A DNA stretch of 64,000 bases from Haloactinomyces albus (GCF_031458135.1 NZ_JAVDXW010000001.1:620001-684000), one strand, 5' to 3'. Positions 39,320-49,094 are shown, numbered from the stretch's first letter. Notes: a model not told the origin generated them from the sequence alone. Translations and numbers: made by a program.

Positions 39320-40018
39320 CTACCGGCCGAGGTTCTCGGCCAGTTCGCGCATCACGGCGATCTCATCGCGCTGGGAGGCGATCACGTCCTTGGCCATGGA
39401 GCGCACCTGCGGATCGGTCCCCTCCTCGAGGACGTTCTCCGCCATCGACACCGCACCCTCGTGATGCCTGCTCATCAGGGTCAGGAACAGTCGATCGAAC
39501 CGTGTGCCCGAGGACGCCTCCAGTCGGTCCAGCTGCTCCGGCGTCGCCATCCCCATCCTGCGTTTGTGCTGTGCATCGACGTGCGGATCGGAAACCCGCG
39601 GAAGCTCGTTGCGTTCGAGCCATGCCTGCATCATGCCGATCTCGGCTTCTTGAGCTCCCCCGATGCGTTCGGCCAGGGCTCGCACCTGCGCATTCTTCGC
39701 TCGCGTCGGCGCCAGGGCCGTCATGGTCAGGGCCTGCTGATGGTGCGGGATCATCATCCGGATATAGCGAATACCGGCCTCGGACGGCTCGGCTTGCTCG
39801 GCATCGAGCTCCGCCACCTCTGCGGGACCGGCCACCTCGGGTATGTCACCAGGAGCGCCCGGCAGTACCACCGGCGCCGAGGAGGTGGTCCGCTCCGGGT
39901 TGCCCGCCGGGTCCGCACTCGTACAGCCGCCCAGGATCATCAGGCTCACCACGGCCACTCCTGCGACCGCAGCCCCGGCTGTGCCCGCCCTGGCCGTACC
40001 CGCACTGGCCCGACGCAT
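39320..40018 (-). CDS. DUF305 lipoprotein
   Basis: The 232-residue protein has an N-terminal signal with lipobox MILGGC, lipidated at C32, so it is anchored outside the membrane. The DUF305 (ferritin-like helical) domain carries MMIPHHQQALTMTALA and LMSRHHEGAVSMAENVL, whose histidine pairs and methionines suggest metal, often copper, binding. ATG 40018 follows GGAAGGAGG. In many actinomycetes such genes sit beside a secreted LVIVD-repeat protein, as here with the divergent neighbour at 40206. Confidence 0.93.
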   Translation of the reverse strand: MRRASAGTARAGTAGAAVAGVAVVSLMILGGCTSADPAGNPERTTSSAPVVLPGAPGDIPEVAGPAEVAELDAEQAEPSEAGIRYIRMMIPHHQQALTMTALAPTRAKNAQVRALAERIGGAQEAEIGMMQAWLERNELPRVSDPHVDAQHKRRMGMATPEQLDRLEASSGTRFDRLFLTLMSRHHEGAVSMAENVLEEGTDPQVRSMAKDVIASQRDEIAVMRELAENLGR

Positions 40019-40205
40019 CGGCCCTCCTTCCTCACCCCGGACGAAGCATCCCGCAGTAGAACACGAACCGCAGACGTGAAATACCTCCATTGAGGGGATT
40101 GGATCCAAGATCTCACGGCAACATACTGGCTCGCGGCAACACACCCGTACCGGTCATCCCCACCGGACAGGTGTCGGCCGGCCGAATCCGGAAACATGGA
40201 GTGTG

Positions 40206-41669
40206 GTGGTCTTGAGCCCACGATCCCGCCCCGTCGGCACGGCGTCACGCAGACGCGGACCAGGAGTCCTCGTCGGTGTGCTGTCCCTGCTGGCAGGACT
40301 ACTATTCGCAGCTCCCTCTGCTGCGACGCCACCGGCGAACCAACCGGAGGAGAGCTCTCCGGCGACGACTGCCGCTCAGAGCGACCGCAAGACTCTCATG
40401 AGCGAGAACATGGAGCATGTCGCCCACGTGCCCAAACAGGCCCCGTTCGACGCGGCGGGCGCCTTCGGCACCGACATCGCCTTCAAGAAGCACTACGCTT
40501 TCGTGGGCAATTACAGCGGGTTCACGGTCTACAACATCGCCAACCCGCGCAAGCCGCGGGTGATCAGCCAGGTGGTCTGCCCCGGTGGACAGGGTGACGT
40601 CTCGATCTCCGGCGATCTGCTGTTCGTCTCGACCGATTACCCTCGGACGAACAACACGTGCACGAGCGAGCCGACCGACAGTGCCGACCCGCAGGGCTGG
40701 CAGGGCATGAAGGTCTTCGACGTGAGCAACCCGCGCAAGCCGCGCTATGTCTCGGCGATCGCCACGTCCTGCGGTTCGCACACCCACACGCTGGTACCGG
40801 ACAAGGCGGGCAAGGCCGCATACCTCTACATCTCCTCCTACGGTCCTTCGGAGGAGTTCCCGAAGTGCCAGCCGCCGCACGACAAGATCTCGATCGCCAA
40901 AGTGCCCTACGCGAATCCGGATTCTCCGGTTCTCGTGGACGCTCCGGTGCTGTTCCCGGAAGGTGGTAATCCCGGTAACGACAGCACCAGCGCCACCACC
41001 GGTTGCCACGACCTGACCGTCTTTCCCTCGAAGGATCTGGCCGCAGGCGCCTGCATGGGTGACGGCATCCTGATGGATATCTCCGACCGGGAAGCACCGC
41101 GCGTCATCGAACGGGTCCGCGATGACGAGAACTTCGCGTTCTGGCACTCGGCGACGTTCAACAACGACGGAACGAAGGTCGTCTTCACCGATGAACTCGG
41201 CGGTGGTGGCGCCGCGACCTGCAACAAGGCGGTCGGGCCGAAGCGGGGCGCCGACGGCATCTACGACATCGTGGGTAAGGGCGAAGACCGGACGCTGAAG
41301 TTCCGCAGTTATTTCAAGATCCCGCGTCACCAGGCCGACACGGAGAACTGCGTGGCCCACAACGGTTCCCTGATCCCCGTCGAGGGCCGCGACATCATGG
41401 TGCAAGCGTGGTACCAGGGCGGCGTCTCGGTGTGGGACTTCACCGACTCGGCCAACCCGAGCGAGATCGCCTACTTCGACCGCACTCCGTTCAACACGGA
41501 GCGGATGCAGATCGCCGGATCGTGGTCGGCGTACTACTACAACGGCTACATCTACTCCAGCGGGATCCAGGAGGGACTCGATGTCCTGAAACTGCACGAT
41601 CCCAGGACGGGTGATGCGGACAAGGTGCGGTTCAAGCAGTTCAATCCGCAGACGCAGCCGGTGTACTGA
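40206..41669 (+). CDS. Secreted LVIVD-repeat beta-propeller protein
   Basis: The product of about 487 residues has a signal peptide (RRGPGVLVGVLSLLAGLLFA, cleaved near residue 40) and repeats of the LVIVD type: FTVYNIANPRKPRVISQVVC, MKVFDVSNPRKPRYVSAIAT, ILMDISDREAPRVIERVRDD and VSVWDFTDSANPSEIAYFDR. Each is a blade of an extracellular beta-propeller. Its function is unknown; the divergent DUF305 lipoprotein is a frequent companion. GTG 40206 lies four bases after GGAG. The GTG at 40203 would add one residue. Confidence 0.88.
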   Translation: MVLSPRSRPVGTASRRRGPGVLVGVLSLLAGLLFAAPSAATPPANQPEESSPATTAAQSDRKTLMSENMEHVAHVPKQAPFDAAGAFGTDIAFKKHYAFVGNYSGFTVYNIANPRKPRVISQVVCPGGQGDVSISGDLLFVSTDYPRTNNTCTSEPTDSADPQGWQGMKVFDVSNPRKPRYVSAIATSCGSHTHTLVPDKAGKAAYLYISSYGPSEEFPKCQPPHDKISIAKVPYANPDSPVLVDAPVLFPEGGNPGNDSTSATTGCHDLTVFPSKDLAAGACMGDGILMDISDREAPRVIERVRDDENFAFWHSATFNNDGTKVVFTDELGGGGAATCNKAVGPKRGADGIYDIVGKGEDRTLKFRSYFKIPRHQADTENCVAHNGSLIPVEGRDIMVQAWYQGGVSVWDFTDSANPSEIAYFDRTPFNTERMQIAGSWSAYYYNGYIYSSGIQEGLDVLKLHDPRTGDADKVRFKQFNPQTQPVY

Positions 41670-41705
41670 CGCACATCGGCCGGTATGCGAGAGCAGGTAA
41701 GCAGC

Positions 41706-41741
41706 GGTCCCTCGTGGGAGTCGGGACTCCCACGGGGGACC
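41706..41741 (+). terminator. Terminator after the LVIVD gene
   Basis: GGTCCC and CGTGGGAGT (41706-41721) pair with ACTCCCACG and GGGACC (41726-41741) around a CGGG loop, giving fifteen pairs with one unpaired base on each arm. It lies 37 bases after the stop. Confidence 0.8.
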
Positions 41742-41914
41742 GTCCACATTCGGCAGGGCCCGGCTGTTGGGCCCGGCTACTGAGTCCGGCTACTGGCCCG
41801 GTCGGCCCCCGGAACCGACTTCCGGATGTTTCGGGATGGATCAAAGCGGGTATACATCAGCACAGTCGTGACAGACCATGCCCGGTGGCCCATCCCCGAC
41901 TCCGGAGGTACCGC

Positions 41915-42613
41915 GTGACCGAGTTCGCCAACCCGCACCAGAACGTGACGTTCGCCAGCAACGGCGGAAGCGCACACGGATACCTCACCCTTCCGCCTTC
42001 CGGTCGCGGGCCGGGCGTTCTCGTGATCCAGGAGTGGTGGGGCCTGACCGACCACATCGCCGACGTCACCGAGCGGTTCGCCGCCGAAGGGTTCGTCGCT
42101 CTCGCCCCCGACCTCTACGGCGGGCGAACCACACACGACTCCCGAGAAGCCTCGACGATGATGCAGAACCTGCCCGTCGAGCAGGCCACCCGTGATCTGT
42201 CCGGAGCGATCGACCACCTGCTCGCCCAGCACGCCGTGACCGGTGACTCCGTGGGCGTGGTCGGATTCTGCATGGGAGGCAAATTCGTTCTGGTCATGGC
42301 CGCCCAGCAGGGCGACCGGGTCGGTGCCGCCGTCCCCTTCTACGGTCTGCCGTCAGCCGAGGAAACCGACTTCTCCCACCTGACCGCCCCGGTACTCGGG
42401 CACTACGGCGAGCACGATCGGACCATCACCCCCGAAGCCGTGGAGGACATCAGGGCCAGGATCCCGGCCGCCTCCGAGGTTCCACCTCAGATGCACTTCT
42501 ATCCGGCAGGCCACGCCTTCTTCAACGATCGGAGCCCGTCCACGTACCACGAGGATTCGGCCCGGCTCGCATGGGCACGCACACTCGAATTCCTGCACAC
42601 CCATCTGGACTGA
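41915..42613 (+). CDS. Dienelactone hydrolase family protein
   Basis: The 232-residue alpha/beta hydrolase has the dienelactone hydrolase triad: nucleophile Cys in GVVGFCMGGKF, Asp in GEHDRTI and His in PAGHAFFN. The conserved glutamate is in VLVIQEWWGLTDHI. GTG 41915 lies six bases after GGAGG. Family members hydrolyse cyclic lactones in aromatic breakdown or other small esters; no aromatic pathway is adjacent, so the substrate is unknown. Confidence 0.92.
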   Translation: MTEFANPHQNVTFASNGGSAHGYLTLPPSGRGPGVLVIQEWWGLTDHIADVTERFAAEGFVALAPDLYGGRTTHDSREASTMMQNLPVEQATRDLSGAIDHLLAQHAVTGDSVGVVGFCMGGKFVLVMAAQQGDRVGAAVPFYGLPSAEETDFSHLTAPVLGHYGEHDRTITPEAVEDIRARIPAASEVPPQMHFYPAGHAFFNDRSPSTYHEDSARLAWARTLEFLHTHLD

Positions 42614-42686
42614 TTCCACCGGATCGATCCTGGACCGGTCCCGCTTTGGCCGGACAGCCGACAGCAGTGGGCCGGTCCGCACCTGC

Positions 42687-44918
42687 TCACACCGCACGAA
42701 GCAGCCGGTTCACCGCCTCGGCGGGGATCGGATCACTGTAGACCGGTCCCGCAGCGATTTCGCAGCCCCTCGAGTGCCACCATGCGGCTTGTTCCTCGGC
42801 TTCCACCCCGACCACGGTGATCGGCACCCCGCAGGCACGGGTCCAGGGCAGCAGGCTCTCGATCGCACGGATTTCGGGGGATTCATCGGCCTCCCGTTCG
42901 TGGACGAGTCGCACCAGGTCGTCGGCGAGTTGAACCGCGCACACGGGAAGCTCGCGCAGACAACGCAGTTCCTCCGGGGAAGCACGGAAATCGCGGAGGG
43001 CGGTCTGCACACCCATCGCATCGAGCGTGGTCCCGTTGTCCCGTGCCTCGTCGCCATCGTCCATCATGGCCGTGATCGGCATGACCACCCGCAACCACTG
43101 CGCGTCGAGCTCGCTCCCATCGAGTACCTCACGCACCCTGGCAACCAGGTCGGGGTCGCGCGACTGGTTCGGGCTGAGCCCGGTGACCAGCCGTGGCCGG
43201 TGCCCCTCGCGATGCCACGCACTTACCTGCTGCCATGCCGTGCTCAGCATCCAGTCTCGCAAGGACAGCGTGATGCCGGAACGTTCGGCCAGGCGCAGGC
43301 ACTCGTCGTGGTCCAGCCGATCGTGCCCCTTCGGCTGCCAACTCAACTGTGCCGCCACCCCCATCAGCTTCCGGTCCGGTATGGACACCAAGGGCTGATA
43401 GAGCACGTCGAACTCGCCGAGTTCGAGTGCGCCCGGCATGATGGCCGCCAGCTTCGCCTCGACCTGCTCATTGGGGGCTCGCTGCGGGTCGAACAGCGCC
43501 CACTGCCGCTTTCCCGCCGACTCCGCACGGCGCAGCGTCACATCGGCACTCCACATCAACGCGTCGGTTTCCGCCTCGGCCACGGTGCGCTGCGTCACGC
43601 CAATGCAGGCCGAGGTCGCGATGCCGTGCTCGCCGACGTAGATCGGCTCGGACAGCTCCTCGTTGATCCGGGCGGCGAACGAGGCAATGTCCGGCGTGTC
43701 CGCTGACTGCTTGAGCAGGATCGCGAACTCGGTACCACCGAGCCTGGCGACCAAACCCGCCTCGTCGGCGATGAGCTGATCCAGACGTTTGGCCACAGCC
43801 TTGACGATGCTGTCACCGATCTCGTAGCCCAACCCGTCATTGATGAGCTCGAACCCGTCGAGACCGAGGTGATAGAGCGTCAGTGTCACGTCCCCGGGTT
43901 GACTGGCCAACGCCGTCTGCAGTCGACTACGGAAGTGTTGGCGGTTCGGCAATCCGGTCATGGCGTCGTGCAGCGCCTGATGATGGAAGCGGTCCTGCAG
44001 TGAGCTCAGCTCACGGAGATCCTCGACCATGGTGACGAAGTGCCGCGGCGCGCCGTCGGCGTCCCGCAGCACCGACACGGCCAGGTAGGTCCAGGCCCTG
44101 TCTCCGTCGGCGCGCACGAGGTTGCGCCGTTCGCGCAGGCCGTGGCGGGTTCCCCCGGCCAATTCGGCGTAGGAGGCCGCGATGCTCCCGGCTTCCTCCG
44201 GGGCGAACAGATCATGGATCGTCTTGGACCGCAGCTCCTCATCGGAGTAACCGAGCGTGTCCCGCAGCGCCGAGTTCGTCTCGATGAACGTGCCGTCCAA
44301 CTCACAGATCGCGACACCGATGGGGGTGGTGGTGAATATTTCCCGGAAGCGTGCCTCGCTGACCTGCAGCTCCCGTTCGGTGTGCACCTTGGAACGCAGC
44401 AGTGCCCGCTTCAGCGTCTCCTGCTGCTGAAACGTGCTCTCCCGGTCGGCACCGGCATAGCCGGCAGTCACCGCTGCCAGCAGTGCCAGAATTCGACGTG
44501 CCGGCTCGTTGCCGGGCCCGGTGAGGAGGCCATCGCTCAGCAGTTCCAGCGTGCGGGTCAGGCTTTCCTCGCCGGTGGCGTGCATCCGCACCAGGCTGCT
44601 GCCCACCTCGCGGCCCACTTCGTCGATCTCCGAAGGTTCTTCCAACGCATCGATGAGGCGGTCCACCAACTCCAGCAGACGTTGATCGATCGATGCGCGC
44701 GACATCGGGATGTAGGAGGCATCATCGAGTCTCCTGGCCCACTGGCGGGCAAGCTCCGCACGCCAGTGTCCGCTGCGCCACTGCCGAGGGACCTCGTCCG
44801 AGGCATACTCCGAGGAGCCGCCGTCCGAACCGCCGATCTTCATGACGCTCGTCCCATGCCGATCGCCTTCACGAGCACGTCCGCCGATCCGCTCCCTCGA
44901 TCCTCGTTCTGCATTCAT
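42687..44918 (-). CDS. PAS-GGDEF-EAL protein with degenerate signature motifs
   Basis: The 743-residue cytoplasmic protein has an N-terminal helical region, a PAS domain (VSEARFREIFTTTPIGVAIC, residues about 165-285), a GGDEF-type domain (HDAMTGLPNRQHF) and an EAL-type domain (VLYQPLVSIPDRKLMGVAAQ). The cyclase signature reads RLGGTEFAIL instead of GGDEF. The EAL motif is replaced by AQL, so both enzymatic activities for cyclic di-GMP are doubtful; a binding or sensor role is likelier. The start could be ATG 44918 (GGAGG upstream) or 44843. Confidence 0.85.
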   Translation of the reverse strand: MNAERGSRERIGGRAREGDRHGTSVMKIGGSDGGSSEYASDEVPRQWRSGHWRAELARQWARRLDDASYIPMSRASIDQRLLELVDRLIDALEEPSEIDEVGREVGSSLVRMHATGEESLTRTLELLSDGLLTGPGNEPARRILALLAAVTAGYAGADRESTFQQQETLKRALLRSKVHTERELQVSEARFREIFTTTPIGVAICELDGTFIETNSALRDTLGYSDEELRSKTIHDLFAPEEAGSIAASYAELAGGTRHGLRERRNLVRADGDRAWTYLAVSVLRDADGAPRHFVTMVEDLRELSSLQDRFHHQALHDAMTGLPNRQHFRSRLQTALASQPGDVTLTLYHLGLDGFELINDGLGYEIGDSIVKAVAKRLDQLIADEAGLVARLGGTEFAILLKQSADTPDIASFAARINEELSEPIYVGEHGIATSACIGVTQRTVAEAETDALMWSADVTLRRAESAGKRQWALFDPQRAPNEQVEAKLAAIMPGALELGEFDVLYQPLVSIPDRKLMGVAAQLSWQPKGHDRLDHDECLRLAERSGITLSLRDWMLSTAWQQVSAWHREGHRPRLVTGLSPNQSRDPDLVARVREVLDGSELDAQWLRVVMPITAMMDDGDEARDNGTTLDAMGVQTALRDFRASPEELRCLRELPVCAVQLADDLVRLVHEREADESPEIRAIESLLPWTRACGVPITVVGVEAEEQAAWWHSRGCEIAAGPVYSDPIPAEAVNRLLRAV

Positions 44919-44963
44919 CCTCCTCGGTGCCTCCGAGTCACCCAAGGCGCACCGCATGCGCTT

Positions 44964-45773
44964 CTAGAGCTTGCGTCCGACTCCCGCGTAGATCCGAGTA
45001 CCCCCGGGCTGTTCCGCCGAGGCGTCCGGCTCGTTCGGTCGCCAGTGCGCGGTACCGACCACACCGGGATCGAGCAGTTCGAAACCGTCGAACAGCTTCG
45101 TGATCTCGTCCCGAGTACGAGGATGGACGGGGTCGGCACTGTGGCGCATCACCTCGACCACTTCGGCCATCTCGTCCGGCTCGACATCGGCGGTGAAATG
45201 CGACAGGGCCAGAAAGCTCCCGGACGGTAGTTCGTCGCGATACTGCCGAACGATCCCGGCCGCATCGGCTCGGGTCGGGACGAAGTGGAGAACACCGACC
45301 ATGAGCAGCCCGATGGGCTGCGAGAAGTCCAGCAGCCGCCGAGTTTCGGGATGCCGCAGGATACTGCCCGGTTCCCGCAGATTCGCCTGAATCACGGCAG
45401 TGCGGTGATCACCGTCGAGCAGCAACTCGCTGTGCGCGACGGCGATGGACTCACTGTCCACGTACACCACACCTGCCTGCGGATCCAGGCCGTGGGCGAT
45501 CTCGTGCACATTGCCCACAGTCGGGATTCCGGAACCGAGGTCGAGGAACTGACGCACCCCCGACTCTGCCAGTGCCACCACAGCGCGTCGCAGGAATGCC
45601 CGGTTGAGCCGGGCGACGTTGCGGGCACTGGGCAACGCGGTCAGGAACTTCTCCCCCAGGCAACGGTCGACGGCGAAATTGTGCGCACCACCGAGCAGGT
45701 AGTCGTAGATTCGGGCCGCACTGGGCACTTCCTCGTCGATCTCATCCGGGCTCCAGGTCGCCTGTTCCGTCAC
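44964..45773 (-). CDS. SAM-dependent methyltransferase, DUF574 family
   Basis: The 269-residue protein starts VPSAARIYDYLLGGAHNFAV and carries FLDLGSGIPTVGNVHEIAHG, the SAM-binding motif of the actinobacterial DUF574 (Methyltransf_19) family. Such genes are numerous in Streptomyces-like organisms; the substrates are unknown. It stands 45 bases upstream of the GGDEF/EAL start on the same strand and may be co-transcribed. Confidence 0.92.
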   Translation of the reverse strand: MTEQATWSPDEIDEEVPSAARIYDYLLGGAHNFAVDRCLGEKFLTALPSARNVARLNRAFLRRAVVALAESGVRQFLDLGSGIPTVGNVHEIAHGLDPQAGVVYVDSESIAVAHSELLLDGDHRTAVIQANLREPGSILRHPETRRLLDFSQPIGLLMVGVLHFVPTRADAAGIVRQYRDELPSGSFLALSHFTADVEPDEMAEVVEVMRHSADPVHPRTRDEITKLFDGFELLDPGVVGTAHWRPNEPDASAEQPGGTRIYAGVGRKL

Positions 45774-45815
45774 GGTACATCCCTGCGTGGTTCCTCTGTG
45801 TGTGCGCCAGGCTAC

Positions 45816-45870
45816 TGGGTGACGCCAGAGCGATCGACATGGCGGTCGATGATCAACAACGTGTCACCCA
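45816..45870 (-). terminator. Nested inverted repeats, probable terminator of the M50-aldo/keto reductase transcript
   Basis: TGGGTGAC (45816-45823) pairs with GTCACCCA (45863-45870), and inside it ATCGAC-ATGGCG-GTCGAT (45833-45850) is a further perfect hairpin. They lie 90 bases past the aldo/keto reductase stop and also upstream of the methyltransferase start, so a regulatory role is possible. Confidence 0.5.
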
Positions 45871-45958
45871 CCAAGCCGAACAGTCCCGTGATCGACCGTC
45901 GGGGCGGCATCGACGCGTGCGCATCCGCGGACCGCGCCCACGCTCGACAGGCCCCGCA

Positions 45959-46864
45959 TCACTCCACGGCCTCCAGGGTTTCGCCGTCGGCCACGAGCGC
46001 GTCCAGCCCCGCCACCTCGGCGTCCGTGAGCTCTATCCGGGCCGCGGCGGTGTTCTCCTCCAGGTGCCGTGGCGATGACGTGCCGGGGATCAGCAGGATG
46101 TTCGGCGACCGCTGCAGCAGCCACGCCAACGACACCTGCGCCTGCGTGGCACCATGCCGCTCGGCCGCTCCCCGAAGAGCCTCGTCGTCACGAGCCCTGC
46201 TACTGGTGAAACCCGAGCCCAGCGGGAAGAAGGGAACGAAGGCCGTCCCGGTCTCGGCGGTCCGGCGCAGGAGCTCGGCTGCCGAGCGATTCACGAGATT
46301 GTAGAGATTCTGCACCGCCGCGATCGGCGCGATCGCACGGGCCTGTTCGAACTGATCCACCGAGACGTGCGAAAGCCCGATGGCGCGAATGAGCCCAGCC
46401 TCCCGGAGCTCGGCCAGGGCACCGACACGGTCGTCCAGCGCGGTACCGGACTCACCATCCATGAAACGCAGATAAACCAGATCCAGCGAGTCCTTGCGAA
46501 GGCGCCGCAGGTTGTCGTGTACCTGCGCGCGCAACGCATCCGGGTGGTTCAGCGGCAGCCAGCCGCCCTGCTGATCCCGGTAAGCGCCGATCTTGGTGGC
46601 CAGCACCAAGTCCTCGTCGTAGGGACGCAGCGCCTCGGCGATCAGCTCGTTGACCACCCATGGGCCGTAGAAGTCGCTGGTGTCGATGTGGTTGATGCCC
46701 AGTTCGACAGCACGCCGCAGGATGCGCATCGCACGGTCGTAGTCCGTGGGTGGCCCGAACACACCGGGGCCGGCAAGCTGCATCGCACCGAATCCGAGTC
46801 GGTTGACGGTCAAGCCCGTACCCAGTTCCCGAGCACCACCGAGGATGGTTGATGTCGTCGTCAC
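45959..46864 (-). CDS. Aldo/keto reductase
   Basis: From GTG 46864 the product has 301 residues; the frame extends upstream to 46945. It is a TIM-barrel NADPH-dependent oxidoreductase with Asp and Tyr of the active site in HIDTSDFYGPWVVNELIAEA, the lysine in LVLATKIG, a family helix NLYNLVNRSAAELL, and the NADPH site around LIPGTSSPRHLEEN. The usual His partner position is not clear. The substrate is unknown. It follows the M50 peptidase on the same strand with a short gap. Confidence 0.88.
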   Translation of the reverse strand: MTTTSTILGGARELGTGLTVNRLGFGAMQLAGPGVFGPPTDYDRAMRILRRAVELGINHIDTSDFYGPWVVNELIAEALRPYDEDLVLATKIGAYRDQQGGWLPLNHPDALRAQVHDNLRRLRKDSLDLVYLRFMDGESGTALDDRVGALAELREAGLIRAIGLSHVSVDQFEQARAIAPIAAVQNLYNLVNRSAAELLRRTAETGTAFVPFFPLGSGFTSSRARDDEALRGAAERHGATQAQVSLAWLLQRSPNILLIPGTSSPRHLEENTAAARIELTDAEVAGLDALVADGETLEAVE

Positions 46865-46954
46865 GGGGGTGATGTTGTTCCAATCGGGGCGTATCGGCAA
46901 CCGGGCAGTGGAGGAAGTCGCAGATTGCCACTCGAGCACTCCCACCGAATGGGA

Positions 46955-47671
46955 TCACACCTGCGGCAGGAGCAGCAGCCACCGCCCGCCGATTCCCACG
47001 GCCGCAAGGCCGATCACGAACCACAATGCGAGCCACACCACTGCGGGGACACGAGTCAGGTGTGCAAGCTGATCGGCGTCGGAGTGCACAGCTCCGCCTC
47101 TCCTGCGCTTGCCGCCCAGCTCGGCGAGCGGGCGAATCCCGCCGAAGAGCAGGAACCAGCTCAGCAGTGCACAACACAATGCCTGCACCGCAGGAGCAGC
47201 CCACCAGGACACCACGAACACCAACGCCGCGGTCACGAGCACCGACAGCACGCCATGGACATTGCGCAGCGCGAGCAGCATCGCGACGAGCAAGCCGACG
47301 GTGATCCACAGCATCGTCTGGGTCCGGTCGATGACGACCAGCCACGCTCCTGCCAGACCCAGCAACGACACGGCCGGGTAACCGGCGAACAGGGTGACGA
47401 CCATGCCGAGGCCGGTGGCCCGGCCTGTCGAGACCGTGAGTCCGGAGGTATCCGAGTGCAGCCGGATCCCGTTGAGTTTGCGACCGCTGAGCAGGGCCAT
47501 CGCGGCGTGGCCGCCCTCGTGCGCGATGGTCACCACGTTGCGCAGCAGCGGCCAGGACGTGTGGGAACCGACCAGGACGAGGGCCACCGCAGCCACGGCC
47601 AACGCGGTCAGATCGCCGAAGTCGGGCAGCCACAGCGCGAACCGCCGCGATAATTCATCCACAGGAGACAC
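46955..47671 (-). CDS. M50B family membrane peptidase-like protein
   Basis: The 238-residue membrane protein has about six helices and the zinc motif HEGGH in LRNVVTIAHEGGHAAMALLS (residues about 51-55), followed by RKLNGIRLHSDTSGLT. It matches the actinobacterial M50B-like (YhfC/DUF) group. M50 enzymes cut within membranes, but this small type has not been assigned a substrate. The start is GTG 47671 in a frame beginning SPVDELSRRF. Confidence 0.88.
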   Translation of the reverse strand: MSPVDELSRRFALWLPDFGDLTALAVAAVALVLVGSHTSWPLLRNVVTIAHEGGHAAMALLSGRKLNGIRLHSDTSGLTVSTGRATGLGMVVTLFAGYPAVSLLGLAGAWLVVIDRTQTMLWITVGLLVAMLLALRNVHGVLSVLVTAALVFVVSWWAAPAVQALCCALLSWFLLFGGIRPLAELGGKRRRGGAVHSDADQLAHLTRVPAVVWLALWFVIGLAAVGIGGRWLLLLPQV

Positions 47672-47792
47672 TCACCGTCCGGGGATCGGGGCTCTCCTGA
47701 CAGGATGCCACGGCGGCGATCACGGCAGCGGAAGTCCGCGACGAACTCATCAGCGGACTCCTCGGCGAAGCTTCCGACGGAACCGACCGGGC

Positions 47793-48566
47793 TCATGCCC
47801 TGAGCTGTACATCCTGCGATCCGGCCGCGGCCGGATCGAGCAACCGGTGCGCCAGCAAGGTGCCACCGACGACCGCGGAAGGAATCACCACGAGCTGCAC
47901 CACCGGAACGAGACACAGGAAATAGGTCGACAACCCGAAACCGAGTACTCGGGCACGGTGGCGCCGCAGCACCCGATGCCGTTCACGAAGCCGAAGGCCG
48001 CCACGCTGGAAGACCAGGCCCACCATCTCCAGGCTGATCACCCAGGCACCGAACAACGCTGCCAGGATCGGCGTGACGACCTGCCCGGCAACGGGCACGA
48101 ACCCGAGAGCGAACAGGACGAGCCCGCCGGCGAGCGTGATCAGCACGAGCTTGGCCGAGTCCCGGACACCACGGCCGGTCTGACGCAGCCACCCGGCACC
48201 GTCCCCGGTACTGTTCAGCCCCCAGCGCTTCTCGGCAACCTCGGCGATGTGCTCGTAGAAGGGTCCGCCGATCAGCAGTGTCAGAGCGATGAACGACAGT
48301 GACCCCACCAGTGCGGCGGCGCCGATGAGGGCGATGCCCACAACGATCCGAACCGTACGTTGCCAGGCCTGTGCCCAGTCCTCGGCGAAGGGCGTCATCC
48401 AGCCGATCAGGTCCCCACTGAAATAGATCAGTACACCGAGGGCACCCACGAGCAGAACCGTGCTCAGCAGCGCAGGGACCGCCCCGATCAGCAGCAGCTT
48501 CGGTGAGCGCAGAATGGTCCCGAAGCCGGTGCCCAGGGTCCGGACACCGGCGGTGAAGTTGCGCAA
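47793..48566 (-). CDS. EI24/CysZ-like membrane protein
   Basis: The 257-residue protein has about six hydrophobic helices and the EI24 (etoposide-induced 2.4) layout: MRNFTAGVRTLGTGFGTILR, then LLLIGAVPALLSTVL, VGSLSFIALTLLIGGPFYEHI and FALGFVPVAGQVVTPILAAL. CysZ relatives import sulfate; the actinomycete members are not characterised. The start is TTG 48566 with GGAGA about nine bases upstream. Its place next to the peptidase-like gene is not clearly an operon. Confidence 0.88.
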   Translation of the reverse strand: MRNFTAGVRTLGTGFGTILRSPKLLLIGAVPALLSTVLLVGALGVLIYFSGDLIGWMTPFAEDWAQAWQRTVRIVVGIALIGAAALVGSLSFIALTLLIGGPFYEHIAEVAEKRWGLNSTGDGAGWLRQTGRGVRDSAKLVLITLAGGLVLFALGFVPVAGQVVTPILAALFGAWVISLEMVGLVFQRGGLRLRERHRVLRRHRARVLGFGLSTYFLCLVPVVQLVVIPSAVVGGTLLAHRLLDPAAAGSQDVQLRA

Positions 48567-48699
48567 GATGGTTCGTCTCCAAGGTCCTGGGCCGCAGGGG
48601 TCCCGGCGGCGGAGCGCCCGAGCGGCAAGGAGTCCGAGAGCAGGGCCTCGTACCGGTGGGTACCATGATCATACCCACCGTCGAGTCGACAGGCGGGCG

Positions 48700-48936
48700 T
48701 CACCGCTTGAGATGATTCTCCCGCCGGATGTGGCGGCTGGTGCGAGGCGCACGTCCCTTCAACGGATACGTGCGCCGGGGTCGGCGTTGCTCCTGGAGGG
48801 CATACAGCTCGACAAGCGCCACATCGGGGTTCTCGCCGCCGTAGCAGCGCCAGAGCATGGTGAGCAACTCGTCCTCGGTGAGCACCCAGCGACGGTCGAA
48901 GACCCAGTCACCGCCGGACCGATCCTCGTGACTCAT
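48700..48936 (-). CDS. Small hypothetical protein
   Basis: From ATG 48936 (another ATG at 48945) the 78-residue product reads MSHEDRSGGDWVFDRRWVLT, ELLTMLWRCYGGENPDVALV and a basic tail RRPRRTYPLKGRAPRTSRHI. Codon third positions are coding-like. I do not recognise the family; the basic tail suggests nucleic acid contact but this is a guess. Confidence 0.6.
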   Translation of the reverse strand: MSHEDRSGGDWVFDRRWVLTEDELLTMLWRCYGGENPDVALVELYALQEQRRPRRTYPLKGRAPRTSRHIRRENHLKR

Positions 48937-49053
48937 TGCCGTCACCCCCGAGCAAGTCGGTGCACGCTCGCAGGCTCACTCGGTGCCTGCCTACCCCAGA
49001 ATACCCCACATCACAACTACCGAGCGTGATACGCGAGCCGCCGACACATCAGC

Positions 49054-49094
49054 GGGCGGGTCCGCGGCGGTCGGGGGACACCGCGGACCCGCCC
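49054..49094 (-). terminator. Strong terminator of the 2-oxoacid dehydrogenase operon
   Basis: GGGCGGGTCCGCGG (49054-49067) and CCGCGGACCCGCCC (49081-49094) form a perfect 14-pair stem with a 13-base loop, about 70 bases past the E2 stop. A second hairpin CGAGTG-GGTTTTT-CACTCG (49127-49145) lies between. Confidence 0.85.
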
